64,000 bases of DNA from Candidatus Omnitrophota bacterium (GCA_023819375.1 JAMWDI010000002.1:245896-309895), one strand, 5' to 3'; numbered from the stretch's first letter, positions 35,372-46,107 are shown. Notes: generated from the sequence alone by a model not told the origin. Numbers and translations are program-made.

Positions 35372-36745
35372 TTATATCATAGGATATTGCAAAACTTCAA
35401 TTATTTTTATCTGCTTCCATTTGCCTTTGAAAAATCTAAAGAAAAATATAAGACCATCAAAAATTACATAAACAGAAGCCAAAATCCAGGCAATAAAAAT
35501 ATTGGAAGAAAAGAAAAAAGTAAGTAAATAAAGGGGGAGCAGAAATATAAAGATAGAATTAAATAAGAATACTTTCATAATAAATTTTGTATCACCAGCC
35601 CCCTTTAAAGCAGAAATAAAAATTACATTACAGGTATCAAAAACGGAATAAAAAGCAACAAATTTAAGAAGGACACGGGTAAGATTTCTCATTTCTAAAA
35701 AATTTTCAGGAAAAATTTTGGGTTTAAAAAAATTTATATAAAAATCCGGGAAAATAACATAAGATAAAGCAACCAAAACCATATAAATAAAAGTAATTAG
35801 AAAACCCATATAAGTTATTTTTTCAGAAATTTCCTGTTTCCCTTTTCCAATATATTGACCAACAAGAACAGAAACTCCTGTTCCTATTCCAAGCATAGGC
35901 ATAAAAGCAACAGTATTTATATTAAAAGCAATATTTGTTGACGATAAAGAAATAACACCCATTTTTCCAATTATAAGTAAAAAAATTGACCAGACAGAGA
36001 TATCAATAAAAAAGAAAATTCCATTTGGAACACCAAATCTAATGAGATTTTTAAAAAGATAAGAATCAAACTTAAAGTCCTTTACACCATAAATTTCATT
36101 TTTTTTGTTTAAAAAGAATAATAAAAAATATATAAAAAGAGAAATGTACTGAGATAAAACAGTCGCAATTCCTGCACCCTTTATACCCATTTCTGGAAAA
36201 ATCCATTTTCCGAATATAAGGAGATAATCAAAAACTAAATTCAAAATTGTCTGAATTATACTGATAATCAATATGGGAACAGTTCTACCTCTACCAGAAA
36301 AAAAAGACGAAAGAGAATTACTTGCAATAACAGGAAAACTTCCCAAACATAAAATTTGAAAATAAGTTACCTCATAATTTAATACCTCACTTTCATGTTT
36401 GAAAATTTCAAAAATATAGGGAGATAAATAAAATAAAAAAATATGGAAAATGCCTCCTATAATTCCAAAATAAATTCCTTGCCATACAATTTTACCTATT
36501 TTTTCATATGTTTTTGCACCATAATATTGAGAAACAAAAGTACTCACAAAAGCAGTAGTTCCAATAAATATACTTGTAGTTGTCAAATTTAAGAAACTTG
36601 CAGGTAAAACTGCCGCAAGAGATTTTACTGAATACCAAGAAATAAACATTCTATCTACAAAATGCTGAACAGTCCATATACTTGAACTTATAATTAGAGG
36701 AAAAGAAATCTTTATTAATTCTTTCAAATATTTTTTTTCCAGCAT
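35372..36745 (-). CDS. MATE-family multidrug/cation antiporter
   Basis: The 457-residue protein has about twelve hydrophobic helices in two related halves. Family features are PLIISSSIWTVQHFVDRMF near the N-terminus, the TAFVSTFVSQYYGA segment, and the mirror sequence in the second half (TGVSVLVGQYIGKGKQ). MATE exporters move cationic drugs or metabolites out in exchange for H+ or Na+. It follows the SGNH hydrolase gene by 15 bases on the same strand, so both probably are transcribed together. Substrate unknown. Confidence 0.9.
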   Translation of the reverse strand: MLEKKYLKELIKISFPLIISSSIWTVQHFVDRMFISWYSVKSLAAVLPASFLNLTTTSIFIGTTAFVSTFVSQYYGAKTYEKIGKIVWQGIYFGIIGGIFHIFLFYLSPYIFEIFKHESEVLNYEVTYFQILCLGSFPVIASNSLSSFFSGRGRTVPILIISIIQTILNLVFDYLLIFGKWIFPEMGIKGAGIATVLSQYISLFIYFLLFFLNKKNEIYGVKDFKFDSYLFKNLIRFGVPNGIFFFIDISVWSIFLLIIGKMGVISLSSTNIAFNINTVAFMPMLGIGTGVSVLVGQYIGKGKQEISEKITYMGFLITFIYMVLVALSYVIFPDFYINFFKPKIFPENFLEMRNLTRVLLKFVAFYSVFDTCNVIFISALKGAGDTKFIMKVFLFNSIFIFLLPLYLLTFFFSSNIFIAWILASVYVIFDGLIFFFRFFKGKWKQIKIIEVLQYPMI

Positions 36746-36760
36746 AATTTTGGGTTAAAC

Positions 36761-37780
36761 TTACTTTTTAAAATATGTATGTGAGATAATTGTGGAAAGA
36801 TTAAAGGCTATTTCTTCCATGCCAAATGATGCTGGATGAACTAAATCAAATGTAAGTCCTTTTTCACTTTTTAAAAGTTCAAAACCAGAAATATAAATAA
36901 CATTTTCCTTATCAATCTCTTTTACTTTATTTCTTACTATCTTTCTGAATTCTTCCTGCTTTTTTTCTTTTTCAAAATCCATAAAAAATGGAAACATATC
37001 AATAAAATAGAGATATTTATCTGAATGTTTTCTTACAATTGTTTCCACAAAATAATTTACTCTTTTTTCAAACTCCTCTACATCGCTCCATAAAACCATA
37101 TTTATTCCAAGTTCAAATGTTGCAAAATCCCAATCATTCCTTTCTGCTATGTAATCTGCTATCTCTTTTTCAAGATAGGCTCCTCCACCAAATCCAAGAT
37201 TAATAAGGTCAACACCAAGAATTTGAGCGGTCTTCATTGGATAAGTTCCTGTTGGCCTTATTGAACTTGCTCCTTGAGTTATTGAAGAACCATATGAGAG
37301 ATATTTTAATTTTGGAATTTGATTTGGTTTTGGTATTTCAAATTCACCCTCAATATTTATAATTCTTATTTCACATCTATGCGGAAGTATAACTCTTATT
37401 ACCTCTGGATCAAAGGGTAATTTTTTCTCTTCTGCAATTTTTTTAAGTTTATCTATATTTTCTGGATATTTAACCTCTATTTCCCTTCCATTTTCATCTA
37501 TGAAATACCAAAAATAAAAAAAATCTCCAAAATATACCTCACATATTCCATTTTCTATATAAACATTTTTATAAACATTTTTTATTTTTTTAAGATAAAT
37601 TTTTGCTTTTTCACTTTTAAGATTAAATCTCAATTCACACCCAGCAGGCATAAAAGACCTAATCTTTGCATTTTCATTTAAAAAAACTCTTACATTTTCA
37701 GGGATTCTTGATAATTGTAAACCATCTTCTTTTTCAAAAATTTCTTCTACATTATGAAAATCAATATTTTTAAAAACCAT
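36761..37780 (-). CDS. SGNH/GDSL hydrolase (SsfX3-like two-domain type)
   Basis: The 339-residue protein has an N-terminal beta-sandwich domain (about 1-150) and a C-terminal SGNH hydrolase domain. Catalytic blocks are SYGSSITQG (162-170, likely Ser166), the Gly of GFGGGA (about 197), Asn227 in ELGINMV, and the Asp/His pair in FDLVHPASFG (Asp312, His315). Relatives include acyl or acetyl esterases acting on sugars. No signal peptide is visible, so it acts in the cytoplasm unless exported by another path. A promoter is present at 37809-37837 and GGAGG precedes the start. Confidence 0.82.
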   Translation of the reverse strand: MVFKNIDFHNVEEIFEKEDGLQLSRIPENVRVFLNENAKIRSFMPAGCELRFNLKSEKAKIYLKKIKNVYKNVYIENGICEVYFGDFFYFWYFIDENGREIEVKYPENIDKLKKIAEEKKLPFDPEVIRVILPHRCEIRIINIEGEFEIPKPNQIPKLKYLSYGSSITQGASSIRPTGTYPMKTAQILGVDLINLGFGGGAYLEKEIADYIAERNDWDFATFELGINMVLWSDVEEFEKRVNYFVETIVRKHSDKYLYFIDMFPFFMDFEKEKKQEEFRKIVRNKVKEIDKENVIYISGFELLKSEKGLTFDLVHPASFGMEEIAFNLSTIISHTYFKK

Positions 37781-37808
37781 CTTTTGCCTCCAGTATTTAC
37801 AATCTGTA

Positions 37809-37837
37809 ATTTTAATTTACTCAATTTTCAAAGTCAA
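37809..37837 (-). promoter_or_regulatory. Promoter for the SGNH hydrolase/MATE operon
   Basis: On the minus strand, TTGACT (37837-37832) and TAAAAT (37814-37809) with a 17-base spacer. It is part of a 120-base divergent region shared with cimA. Confidence 0.62.
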
Positions 37838-37851
37838 CTAATTTCTTACTT

Positions 37852-37880
37852 TTTACTTTTAAGTTTTATTTTAGTATAAT
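37852..37880 (+). promoter_or_regulatory. Promoter for cimA
   Basis: TTTACT (37852-37857) and a perfect TATAAT (37875-37880) with a 17-base spacer, followed by a GGAG site and the ATG at 37901. It is back-to-back with the promoter at 37809-37837, only 14 bases apart. Confidence 0.55.
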
Positions 37881-37900
37881 AAATAAAAGCGGAGAAATTT

Positions 37901-39460
37901 ATGAAAATAGAAATTTATGATACTACTTTAAGAGATGGCAGTCAAGGTGAAAATGTCTTTTTCACCTTGAATGATAAAATCAAAATTGCAGAAAAACTTG
38001 ATGATTTTGGGATTGACTTTATTGAAGGTGGATGGCCAGGTTCAAATCCAAAAGATATTTCTTTTTTTAAAAAAATAAGGAATAAAAAATTTAAAAATAG
38101 TAAAATTGTTGCTTTTGGTTCAACCAGAAGAAAAATTTATTCTGTTGAAAAAGATCCTTTTATTAAAAAACTTCTTGAAAGTGAAACTGAGTACATAACA
38201 ATTTTCGGGAAATCATGGGATCTTCATGTAAGGGATGTTTTAAAAATCACTTCTGATGAGAATTTAAAACTAATAGAAGAAACAATATCCTTTTTGACTA
38301 AACATGAAAGAAAAGTTTTTTTTGATGCAGAACATTTTTTTGACGGATATAAGAATAATCCTGATTATGCTTTAAAAACATTAATTGTTGCTGAAAATTC
38401 TGGAGCGCAAAGAATAGTTTTATGTGATACAAATGGAGGAAGTTTACCATTTGAAATAGAGGAAATAGTAAAAAAAGTAAAAGAAAAAATAAAAACTTCT
38501 CTTGGAATTCATACTCATAATGATTCATCCCTTGCTGTTGCTAACACAATAAGTGCAGTTAAAAGTGGTGTAATTCATATTCAAGGAACAATAAATGGAC
38601 TTGGTGAAAGATGTGGAAATGCTGATTTAACAGCAATAATTCCAATTTTACAAATAAAAATGGGTTATAAATGTATTCCAGAAAAAAATCTTGTTAGATT
38701 AACAGAACTTTCAAGATTTGTTTATGAAACTGCAAACATTGTTCCACCAAACAATCAACCTTTCGTTGGATTAAGTGCTTTTGCTCATAAAGGAGGAGTT
38801 CATATTGACGCAGTAAGTAAAAATCCATTAACCTATGAACATATAGATCCTAAACTTGTTGGAAATGAAAGAAGAATACTAATTTCTGAACTCTCTGGAA
38901 AAAGCACAATATTACAGAAATTTAAAAAATTTGATTTAGAGAAAAAACCAAAACTTGTAAAAAAACTTGTGGATATGGTTGGAAAACTTGAAAATGAGGG
39001 TTATCAATTTGAAGCAGCAGAAGGAACTCTTGAACTTATGATAAGAAAAGCACTTGGAAAGTATAAAAAACTCTTTGAAATAGAAGGATTTAGAGTTATT
39101 GTTGAAAAAAGAGGAAAAAAGGTCGTTTCAGAAGCAACTGTTAAAGTAAAAGTAGGAAAACTGATAGAACATACTGCGAGTGAAGGAAATGGACCTGTTC
39201 ATGCTCTTGATAATGCTCTAAGAAAAGCACTTGAAAAATTTTATCCTGAAATAAAAGAAATGAGATTAACTGATTATAAAGTTAGAATTTTACACCCTGA
39301 AAAAGCAACTGCTGCTATTACAACTGTTGTGATAGAATCAACAGATGAAAAAGATACTTGGGGAACAGTTGGAGTTTCAGAAAATATAATTGAGGCTTCT
39401 TGGAAAGCACTTCTTGATAGTTTTGAGTATAAAATCTTGAAATCTGAAAAAGAAGTTTGA
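37901..39460 (+). CDS. cimA: (R)-citramalate synthase
   Basis: CimA condenses pyruvate and acetyl-CoA to citramalate, the first step of the threonine-independent isoleucine route. The 519-residue length, the opening [13 protein letters not shown] (6-18), [27 protein letters not shown] (metal-binding HTH) and [12 protein letters not shown] identify the citramalate/isopropylmalate synthase family; IEGGWPGSN and the C-terminal regulatory (LeuA dimer) domain (about 390-510) favour citramalate synthase over LeuA or homocitrate synthase. No other branched-chain gene is nearby. Its stop codon overlaps the TTG start of the next gene. Confidence 0.93.
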   Translation: MKIEIYDTTLRDGSQGENVFFTLNDKIKIAEKLDDFGIDFIEGGWPGSNPKDISFFKKIRNKKFKNSKIVAFGSTRRKIYSVEKDPFIKKLLESETEYITIFGKSWDLHVRDVLKITSDENLKLIEETISFLTKHERKVFFDAEHFFDGYKNNPDYALKTLIVAENSGAQRIVLCDTNGGSLPFEIEEIVKKVKEKIKTSLGIHTHNDSSLAVANTISAVKSGVIHIQGTINGLGERCGNADLTAIIPILQIKMGYKCIPEKNLVRLTELSRFVYETANIVPPNNQPFVGLSAFAHKGGVHIDAVSKNPLTYEHIDPKLVGNERRILISELSGKSTILQKFKKFDLEKKPKLVKKLVDMVGKLENEGYQFEAAEGTLELMIRKALGKYKKLFEIEGFRVIVEKRGKKVVSEATVKVKVGKLIEHTASEGNGPVHALDNALRKALEKFYPEIKEMRLTDYKVRILHPEKATAAITTVVIESTDEKDTWGTVGVSENIIEASWKALLDSFEYKILKSEKEV

Positions 39461-40458
39461 AATTGAAAAAATTTTTTTTAGTTTTACTTTTCATATTATT
39501 TATTTTAGAGGCAGATGAAATAAAATTACCAGAGGGATATGGAATTTCACAGAATTATCCTGGAGATAAAAATATAGAGAAAGATGAAAATGTTATATTT
39601 TTTGAAGATTTTGAAATAAAATCTTTGGATGAATTAAAAAATAAATGGGAAGATATTCGCAATATTGGGATTATGTCACTTTCAGAAGATATTCCACCCA
39701 AAAGTTTTGGTAAATATTCACTTCTTATGACCCACATAGGTGGAAATGGAACTGGAGGACATTTATATAAAAGACTTTTGCCTGGATATGAACAACTCTT
39801 TTTTAGATTTTATGTTAAATTTGATTCTAAATGTTATCCAATTCACCATTTTTTTCATGTTGGAGGATACAATCCATCCACACCATGGCCTCAAGGGAAA
39901 GCAGGAGAAAAACCAAATGGAAATGAAAGATTTACAATTGGAATTGAACCATATGGAAAAGATTGGAGATGGGATTATTATGTCTACTGGATGGATATGA
40001 GAGGAAGTCCTCCTGAAGGGAAAACATGGGGAAATTCCTTTATAAATAATTCTGCTCTTAAAGTTGAAAAAGATAAGTGGATATGTATTGAACTAATGGT
40101 TAAGATGAATGAACCAGTAAATGAATGTAATGGAGAATTGGCTTTATGGATAGATGGAAAACTTAAAAGTTATATAGGAAAAGGATTTCCTAAAGGCATA
40201 TGGATTTATGATAAATTTATCCCTGATAAAGGTGGAAAATCAATTTGCTGGAATTATGAAAAAAATGGACCTGATTATTTTTATATTCCAGAAGGAGGAT
40301 TACCTTTTGAAGGGTTTAGATGGAGAAAAGATGAAAAACTTAAATTAAATTTCATTTGGGTTCTTCTTTATATAACTAAAGCACCTTATGGATATATAAG
40401 TAAGGTTTGGTTTGACAATATTGTTGTAGCCAAAAAATATATTGGTCCAATCAAATAA
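39457..40458 (+). CDS. Secreted jelly-roll-like protein (possible polysaccharide-active), TTG start
   Basis: The 333-residue protein starts with a signal peptide (about 1-20; [16 protein letters not shown]). The body is rich in aromatic residues and beta strands, with [32 protein letters not shown] and [14 protein letters not shown]-like segments (observed [12 protein letters not shown]), which resemble concanavalin-type jelly rolls of polysaccharide lyases and LamG-like domains. I cannot name a specific family or catalytic site. The start is a TTG overlapping the cimA stop (TTGA); no ATG is available before the mature domain. The pairing with cimA appears only positional. Confidence 0.6.
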   Translation: MKLKKFFLVLLFILFILEADEIKLPEGYGISQNYPGDKNIEKDENVIFFEDFEIKSLDELKNKWEDIRNIGIMSLSEDIPPKSFGKYSLLMTHIGGNGTGGHLYKRLLPGYEQLFFRFYVKFDSKCYPIHHFFHVGGYNPSTPWPQGKAGEKPNGNERFTIGIEPYGKDWRWDYYVYWMDMRGSPPEGKTWGNSFINNSALKVEKDKWICIELMVKMNEPVNECNGELALWIDGKLKSYIGKGFPKGIWIYDKFIPDKGGKSICWNYEKNGPDYFYIPEGGLPFEGFRWRKDEKLKLNFIWVLLYITKAPYGYISKVWFDNIVVAKKYIGPIK

Positions 40459-40494
40459 ATTCAATCTTCTTTCTTGAAAATTAATATAAACAAA

Positions 40495-40524
40495 TTGTCA
40501 AAAAAATAAAATTGATGGTACAAT
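40495..40524 (+). promoter_or_regulatory. uvrA promoter overlapping upstream start codons
   Basis: TTGTCA (40495-40500) and TACAAT (40519-40524) with an 18-base spacer and a TG one base before the -10. Transcription would start about 40531, two bases before the ATG at 40533. No LexA-type box was recognised. Confidence 0.5.
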
Positions 40525-40532
40525 ATTTTTTT

Positions 40533-43328
40533 ATGGAACCAAAGTATATCAGCATAAGGGGTGCAAGAGAACATAATCTGAAAAATATAAACATAGATTT
40601 ACCGAGAAATAAACTTATTGTAATTACTGGCATCTCTGGTTCAGGAAAATCCTCACTGGCATTTGATACTTTATATGCAGAGGGGCAAAGAAGGTATATA
40701 GAAAGTTTATCTGCTTATGCAAGACAGTTTCTTGAACAGATGAAAAAACCAGATGTTGACCAGATAACAGGTTTACCACCTGCAATTGCAATTGAACAAA
40801 GAAAAGCAGCCGCAAATCCAAGATCAACAGTGGCAACAACGACTGAAATATATGATTATTTAAGAGTTTTATTTGCAAGGATTGGTATTCCTCACTGTCC
40901 AAAATGTGGAAGAGTTATATCAAGACAATCTTCAAGTGAAATAATTGAAAAAATTATGTCTTTTGAAAACGCAATAGAAATTAAAGTTCTCGCTCCAGTT
41001 ATAAGAGGAAGAAAAGGAGAATATAGAAAAATATTTGAACAAATAAAGGAAATGGGATTTTTGAAAGTAAGAGTTGATGGAAAGTATTATGATGTTGATG
41101 AAGAAATAAAACTTGATAGATATAAAATCCATAATATTGAAATTTTAATAGATAGTTATGTTGTTGGAGAAGAGGAAAAATTAAGAATTGCAGAAAGTGT
41201 TGAAATGGCACTTAAAATTGGTAAAGGAATTGTAATAATTGAAAAAGATGGGAAAGATATTATTTTTAATGAAAATTATAGTTGTCCTATTTGTGGTATA
41301 AGTTTTGAAGAAATATCTCCAAGAATGTTTTCCTTTAATAGTCCATATGGCGCTTGTTCTGAATGTAAAGGGCTTGGATTTTTGATGAAAATTGATCCAG
41401 ATCTTGTAATTCCAGATAAAACAAAAACATTTAGAGAAGGAGCAATAAAACCATGGCATGAAGTTGGAGGCAGAGGACTTTTTTGGTATTATAGAGGATT
41501 GCTAAATGAAATTCTTGATATACTTGGAAGAGACATAGATGACAGGGTATGTGATCTTTCAAAAAGAGAACTGGATATAATTTTATACGGAAGTGAAGAA
41601 TACAACTTTGAGGGAGTTATACCAAATCTTGAACGTCTTTTTAGAGAAACTGAAAGTGAATATAGAAGAGAAGAAATAATGAAATATATTAGAGAAGTAA
41701 CCTGTCCTTCTTGTAAAGGAGATAGGTTAAAACCAGAGGCTCTTGCTGTAAAAATTTCTGGGAAATCAATTATGGATATATGTAGAATGAGTGTAGATAA
41801 AGCAATGAATTTTTTTGAAAACCTTAGACTTTCAGAAAGGGAACAATTAATTGCAAAGCAAATTTTAAAAGAAATAATATCCAGACTCAGTTTTTTGAAA
41901 GAAGTAGGTCTTGATTATTTAACACTTGATAGAATGACTCATACTTTATCAGGAGGGGAAGCAGAAAGAATACGTTTGGCAACCCAGATTGGTTCCGGTC
42001 TTGTAGGTGTTTTATATATACTTGATGAACCAACTATAGGACTCCATCAAAGAGACAATTTGAAACTTATAAATACTTTAAAACATTTAAGAGACATAGG
42101 AAATACAGTTGTTGTTATTGAACATGATGAAGAAACCATAAGAAATGCTGATTTTATTGTAGACCTCGGTCCGGGTGCAGGAAGCCACGGTGGAGAAATT
42201 GTAGCCTGTGGAACTCTTGAAGATATAATTAAAAATGAGAATTCAATTACAGGAAAATACTTAAGTGGCAAATTGAAAATAGAAATACCAGAAAAAAGAA
42301 GAAAACCAGGGGATAAAAAATTAAAAATCTTAAAAGCAAGCCATAATAATTTAAAAAACATTGATGTAGAAATCCCTCTTGGCCTTTTTGTTTGTATTAC
42401 TGGTGTTTCAGGTTCTGGGAAAAGTAGTTTAATTGAAGATGTTTTATATAAAGGTTTAAAAAAAATTCTTTATAATTCTAAGGAAGAGCCAGGAAAACAT
42501 GAAGGGATTTTAGGTGTTGAATATATAAACAAGGTTGTTGTTATTGACCAATCACCTATTGGAAGAACTCCAAGGTCAAATCCTGCAACATATACAGGTG
42601 CCTTTACATATATCAGAGAGATTTTTGCAAACACTTATGAAGCAAGAGTAAGAGGTTATACACCAGGTAGATTTAGTTTTAATGTAAAAGGCGGAAGATG
42701 TGAAAGTTGTATGGGTGAAGGAATAATGAAAATAGAAATGCATTTTTTACCAGATATTTATATTCCTTGTGATGTTTGCAAAGGCAAAAGATATAACAAA
42801 GAAACTCTTGAAATAAAATATAAAGGGAAAGATATAGCAGAAGTGCTTGAAATGAAAGTTGAAGATGCTCTTGATTTCTTTAAAGCACATCCAAAACTTG
42901 TTGAAAAATTGAAAACACTTTATGACGTAGGTCTTGGATATATAGCACTCGGGCAACCAGCAACAACTTTATCAGGTGGAGAAGCACAAAGAGTTAAACT
43001 TGCTGCTGAACTTTCAAGGAAAGGAAATGAGAAAACATTATACATACTTGATGAACCAACTGTTGGACTTCATATGGCAGATATTGCAAAATTGTTAGAT
43101 GTTTTAAAACGGCTTGTTGATAAGGGTTCTACAGTTATAGTTATTGAACATAATCTTGAAGTAATTAAATGTGCTGACTGGATAATTGATCTTGGTCCTG
43201 AAGGAGGAGACAAAGGAGGATACATTGTTGCTGAAGGGCCACCTGAAAAGATTGCTCAAAATCCCAAATCATATACTGGATATTTTTTAAAAAAGTATTT
43301 TGAGAGAGAGCCTATAAAAGTAATCTAA
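40533..43328 (+). CDS. uvrA: Excinuclease ABC subunit A
   Basis: UvrA is the damage-recognition ATPase of nucleotide excision repair. With the start at ATG 40533 the protein has 931 residues and opens with [18 protein letters not shown], the family N-terminus; earlier in-frame TTG/ATG codons lie inside the promoter. Two ABC ATPase modules are complete: Walker [10 protein letters not shown] (33-41) and GVSGSGKSS (about 623-631), with signature [12 protein letters not shown] and [12 protein letters not shown] and Walker B segments ending LYILDEPT(I/V)GLH. The zinc-finger cysteine clusters (CPKCGR; CPICG...[12 protein letters not shown]...CDVCKG) are intact. It ends two bases before a convergent gene. 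Confidence 0.98.
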   Translation: MEPKYISIRGAREHNLKNINIDLPRNKLIVITGISGSGKSSLAFDTLYAEGQRRYIESLSAYARQFLEQMKKPDVDQITGLPPAIAIEQRKAAANPRSTVATTTEIYDYLRVLFARIGIPHCPKCGRVISRQSSSEIIEKIMSFENAIEIKVLAPVIRGRKGEYRKIFEQIKEMGFLKVRVDGKYYDVDEEIKLDRYKIHNIEILIDSYVVGEEEKLRIAESVEMALKIGKGIVIIEKDGKDIIFNENYSCPICGISFEEISPRMFSFNSPYGACSECKGLGFLMKIDPDLVIPDKTKTFREGAIKPWHEVGGRGLFWYYRGLLNEILDILGRDIDDRVCDLSKRELDIILYGSEEYNFEGVIPNLERLFRETESEYRREEIMKYIREVTCPSCKGDRLKPEALAVKISGKSIMDICRMSVDKAMNFFENLRLSEREQLIAKQILKEIISRLSFLKEVGLDYLTLDRMTHTLSGGEAERIRLATQIGSGLVGVLYILDEPTIGLHQRDNLKLINTLKHLRDIGNTVVVIEHDEETIRNADFIVDLGPGAGSHGGEIVACGTLEDIIKNENSITGKYLSGKLKIEIPEKRRKPGDKKLKILKASHNNLKNIDVEIPLGLFVCITGVSGSGKSSLIEDVLYKGLKKILYNSKEEPGKHEGILGVEYINKVVVIDQSPIGRTPRSNPATYTGAFTYIREIFANTYEARVRGYTPGRFSFNVKGGRCESCMGEGIMKIEMHFLPDIYIPCDVCKGKRYNKETLEIKYKGKDIAEVLEMKVEDALDFFKAHPKLVEKLKTLYDVGLGYIALGQPATTLSGGEAQRVKLAAELSRKGNEKTLYILDEPTVGLHMADIAKLLDVLKRLVDKGSTVIVIEHNLEVIKCADWIIDLGPEGGDKGGYIVAEGPPEKIAQNPKSYTGYFLKKYFEREPIKVI

Positions 43329-43329
43329 T

Positions 43330-44043
43330 TCATTTAAAAATAAGTTTATCATAATCATAAAAAATATGAAAATCTGGTCTTCTTAATTTTGCAGAACTGG
43401 TAAGTTCAACTCCTTTATAGGGTAAGTAATAAGAATAATCATATCTACATATAGCAAAATACCAAATATCTCCTTTTTTAGGTGGTTTTGTAGTTTCAGA
43501 AAAAGCAGAAAATGGAATGGCAACTTCTATATCCCAGCCTTCATCCAAATCTTTCCAGTTATTTAATGTTCCTTTTATTTTAACTTCAACTTTTATTCCA
43601 GAAGAATATTCACAACTTCTAACAAAATGAATTCTTGTTCTTGGATAAAAAGCATCAAAAATAGTCTTTATTGGATTTATATTTATTTCGTAATAATGAG
43701 GTAATTTGAATTTAGGTTTTATAAAAATTTCAAATACATCATCATTCCAAACAGGTCCGTCAGGAGTAGTAACTTTTGCTACTACATCCCTATCTTCCAT
43801 TTTCCCGGCAATATACAGGTAATTGTCATCATATTTAATCCAGACAAGGGTGTTAGAATTGACTTTTTTATCTATTGCCCCAGCCCTGTAAAATTTTTTT
43901 ATTGTAGGTATTTTTCCCCATTCCTCTTCTGTTATTTCTCCATCAATTATAATTTTATTTTTCACCCTTTCTACACGATAAATTTCCCTTTCACACCATA
44001 AATTTATTGAAAAAAATAAAATTATCAAACTTAATTTTCTCAT
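43330..44043 (-). CDS. Exported CBM9/DOMON-like carbohydrate-binding protein
   Basis: The 237-residue product has a signal peptide (about 1-17) and one beta-sandwich domain of the CBM9-like type: IDGEITEEEWGKIPTIKKFY (about 34-53), LVWIKYDDNYLYIAGKMED, VWNDDVFEIFI with the acidic/aromatic pattern, and a closing WDIEVAIPFSAF. These domains occur in carbohydrate-active and cytochrome-like extracellular proteins; no enzyme domain is present here. A clear GGAG site and an extended -10 promoter precede it. It is the last gene on its strand before uvrA. Confidence 0.78.
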   Translation of the reverse strand: MRKLSLIILFFSINLWCEREIYRVERVKNKIIIDGEITEEEWGKIPTIKKFYRAGAIDKKVNSNTLVWIKYDDNYLYIAGKMEDRDVVAKVTTPDGPVWNDDVFEIFIKPKFKLPHYYEININPIKTIFDAFYPRTRIHFVRSCEYSSGIKVEVKIKGTLNNWKDLDEGWDIEVAIPFSAFSETTKPPKKGDIWYFAICRYDYSYYLPYKGVELTSSAKLRRPDFHIFYDYDKLIFK

Positions 44044-44063
44044 TTCTTTCTCCTTTTTTAAAA

Positions 44064-44072
44064 ATTATATCA
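44064..44072 (-). promoter_or_regulatory. Extended -10 promoter for the CBM9-like gene
   Basis: The minus strand reads TGATATAAT (44072-44064), a perfect extended -10, 20 bases before the ATG. No good -35 box is present 16-18 bases upstream, which is compatible with an extended -10 promoter. Confidence 0.45.
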
Positions 44073-44085
44073 CAAAAAATAGTTA

Positions 44086-44715
44086 TTATCTCCGAAAAGG
44101 TCTGTTTTTTCTTCTTTCAATTAATCTTTTCATAAATTCCTGCCTTCTTGCTCTTTGCTGTGGAGTTGTAAGAGATAATCTATCTCTTGCTTTTTGAAGC
44201 ATACCATCAGGGCTTAAATTTCTACCAAAAAATCTTCTATTACGAAAATCTCTTCTTTCTGGTAAGGCCATTTCCTTTTCATATTCATAAATTTCAGCAT
44301 ATTCAGGCAAAATTATTCCCTTTTCTTCAGACTTTTCCAATCTTTCAATTTCTTCATCTAATATCCTTTCTTGCTGTTCTTCTGAAGAGTTAAAAAATTC
44401 TTCAATTTTTTTATCTAATCTAACCTCATAAATTTTTTCAATATTTTTTTCAAATTTGTTTTTCAAATTTTCGGGAAGAATTTCAAAATATTTTTCAAGT
44501 TTCTCATAAGGTATTTTAGACAATCTTTTTTCAATCAGAAGCAATTCTTCAGAGTTAAATCTTTTAATCTTATCACTTTTAAGTAATTCTATAATTTCTT
44601 CATCTGTCAATTTATTAATATCAATTTTTCTATTTCCTATTTTTACTGCTATTAAAACCAATATTGCAAAAAACAAAAGAGAAATTATTATCAAATATTT
44701 CTTTTTTTTCTTCAT
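44086..44715 (-). CDS. Unrecognised membrane-anchored, highly charged protein
   Basis: About 209 residues. One N-terminal membrane helix (about 9-27) follows a lysine-rich start; the rest is predicted helical and strongly charged, with many Glu/Lys pairs to residue 145 and an Arg-rich C-terminus (QRARRQEFMKRLIERRKNRP). Short Glu/Leu helices (LTDEEIIELLKSDKI, SEEQQERILDEEIERL) suggest a coiled-coil or RNA/scaffold role. I do not recognise a family. The ATG at 44715 is taken over the TTG at 44721. It lies two bases after the prepilin-like gene and is likely its partner in transcription. Confidence 0.6.
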   Translation of the reverse strand: MKKKKKYLIIISLLFFAILVLIAVKIGNRKIDINKLTDEEIIELLKSDKIKRFNSEELLLIEKRLSKIPYEKLEKYFEILPENLKNKFEKNIEKIYEVRLDKKIEEFFNSSEEQQERILDEEIERLEKSEEKGIILPEYAEIYEYEKEMALPERRDFRNRRFFGRNLSPDGMLQKARDRLSLTTPQQRARRQEFMKRLIERRKNRPFRR

Positions 44716-44717
44716 TT

Positions 44718-45224
44718 TCAATCTTCTATTTGCGCAATTGGCTCATGTGTTGCATGTCCATCAAGATAAACAAAATTTCTTATTCCTGGCCCATGAAAAT
44801 CTTCATAGTCGTACATAACCCAAATCCTTGTTGAACCCATAAGTGAAAACATCCTTCCTCTTCCTACCTTTCTTCCATTCAATCTCTGATTATATTCATA
44901 ACTTGAACCTTCTTTTTCAAAATAACTTTTTCTATCAGATGGACATTTAAATACTTTTTTTGTTTTTACATAAGGATAAAAAACTTCTACAAGTGAGGGA
45001 TCATCTTTATTTATTGATGGCAACAAGGCAACTTTAGGGCAATATCCATCATAATCTGAAACATAGAGAGAAAATGCAATATAAAGTTGTTTTAAATTAT
45101 TAAGGCAATTGGCCCTTCTTGAAAACTCTCTCGCTCTTGATAAAGAAGGCAAAATAGCCCCTGCAAGTATTGAAATAATTGCAATAACTACCAGTAATTC
45201 TATTAATGTAAATGCTTTCTTCAT
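44718..45224 (-). CDS. Prepilin-type (H-X9-DG class) pseudopilin-like protein
   Basis: The 168-residue protein begins with a type IV prepilin leader and helix: [18 protein letters not shown] (2-19), to be cleaved after Ala4 or methylated at Phe5. The rest, with [21 protein letters not shown] and [12 protein letters not shown] near the end, fits the DUF1559/H-X9-DG class common in planctomycete-, verrucomicrobial- and omnitrophota-type genomes. It is not part of the gsp cluster at the window end. Function is unknown; a surface filament or secretion pilus component is likely. Confidence 0.85.
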   Translation of the reverse strand: MKKAFTLIELLVVIAIISILAGAILPSLSRAREFSRRANCLNNLKQLYIAFSLYVSDYDGYCPKVALLPSINKDDPSLVEVFYPYVKTKKVFKCPSDRKSYFEKEGSSYEYNQRLNGRKVGRGRMFSLMGSTRIWVMYDYEDFHGPGIRNFVYLDGHATHEPIAQIED

Positions 45225-45258
45225 TTAAAATTTTTGACGATAGAGGGGGAAAAAGGGT

Positions 45259-46107
45259 TTAGAATTCACTTATAATTAAATTATCAATTAGGCGAACATC
45301 ACCTATCTTTATCGCTCCTAAAATTATTGCATCCTTTTCTATCTTTTCAAGTTTTTTTAAATTATCAATTTTAACTATTTCAAGATATTGTAATTCAACC
45401 CCTTCCTCTTTAATAATTTTTTCACCTTCTTTTATTAAAACCTTACAATCATATATTTTTTCTTTTTTTATCAATTCCTCTATTTTTTTGAGTGCTTTGT
45501 ATAAACATAATGCTTTTTCTCTCTCTTTTTCACCTAAATAAACATTTCTGGAACTGCAAGCAAGGCCATCACTTTCTCTTATGGTTGGACAACCTATAAT
45601 TTCAACAGGAATATTTAAATCCTCAACCATTTTTTTAATTATTATCAATTGCTGAGCATCCTTCCACCCAAAATATGCTTTATCTGGCTGAACAATATTA
45701 AATAATTTTAAAACAACTGTACATACGCCTTTAAAATGACCAGGTCTAAATTTCCCTTCCAAAATTTCTGATAATTCCTCAACATAAACCCAACTCTTAA
45801 ACCCTTCTTTATACATTTCCTCTGTCTCAGGAGCAAACAATAAATTCACTTTTTCATCTTTAAGTATTTTTATGTCTCTTTCTAAATTTCGTGGATATCT
45901 ATTAAAATCTTCTTTAGGGCCAAATTGAGTTGGATTAACAAAAATACTCACGACAACATATTCACATTCTTCTTTTGCTTTTCTAATCAGTGAAATATGA
46001 CCTTGATGAAGATATCCCATTGTTGGAACAAAACCTATAATCTTCCCTTCTGCTTTTGCCATTTTAATTTCACTTCTTACATCATTTATTTTTTTTAGAA
46101 TTTTCAT
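45259..46107 (-). CDS. panC: Pantothenate synthetase
   Basis: PanC joins pantoate and beta-alanine with ATP to make pantothenate. The 282-residue protein shows FVPTMGYLHQGHISLIRKA (about 25-43, the HIGH-like ATP motif), VVSIFVNPTQFGP, and YFGWKDAQQLIIIKKM and IRESDGLACSSRN for ATP and pantoate contacts. The Trp in FGWKDAQQ replaces the more usual Gln/Lys. It overlaps folK by 26 bases. panB and panD are not in the window. Confidence 0.96.
   Translation of the reverse strand: MKILKKINDVRSEIKMAKAEGKIIGFVPTMGYLHQGHISLIRKAKEECEYVVVSIFVNPTQFGPKEDFNRYPRNLERDIKILKDEKVNLLFAPETEEMYKEGFKSWVYVEELSEILEGKFRPGHFKGVCTVVLKLFNIVQPDKAYFGWKDAQQLIIIKKMVEDLNIPVEIIGCPTIRESDGLACSSRNVYLGEKEREKALCLYKALKKIEELIKKEKIYDCKVLIKEGEKIIKEEGVELQYLEIVKIDNLKKLEKIEKDAIILGAIKIGDVRLIDNLIISEF

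Noticed and set aside
35183-35527. 114-codon plus-strand open frame opposite the DUF4870 and MATE genes
   Set aside because: It is antisense to two clear membrane-protein genes; its hydrophobic, Lys-rich composition is what the reverse of such genes produces.
39457-40458. Naming the secreted protein a specific polysaccharide lyase family
   Set aside because: Jelly-roll-like pattern and aromatic clusters are visible, but no catalytic signature that I could tie to one family.
40495-40545. LexA/SOS box upstream of uvrA
   Set aside because: No CTG-N10-CAG or GAAC-N4-GTTC palindrome is present.
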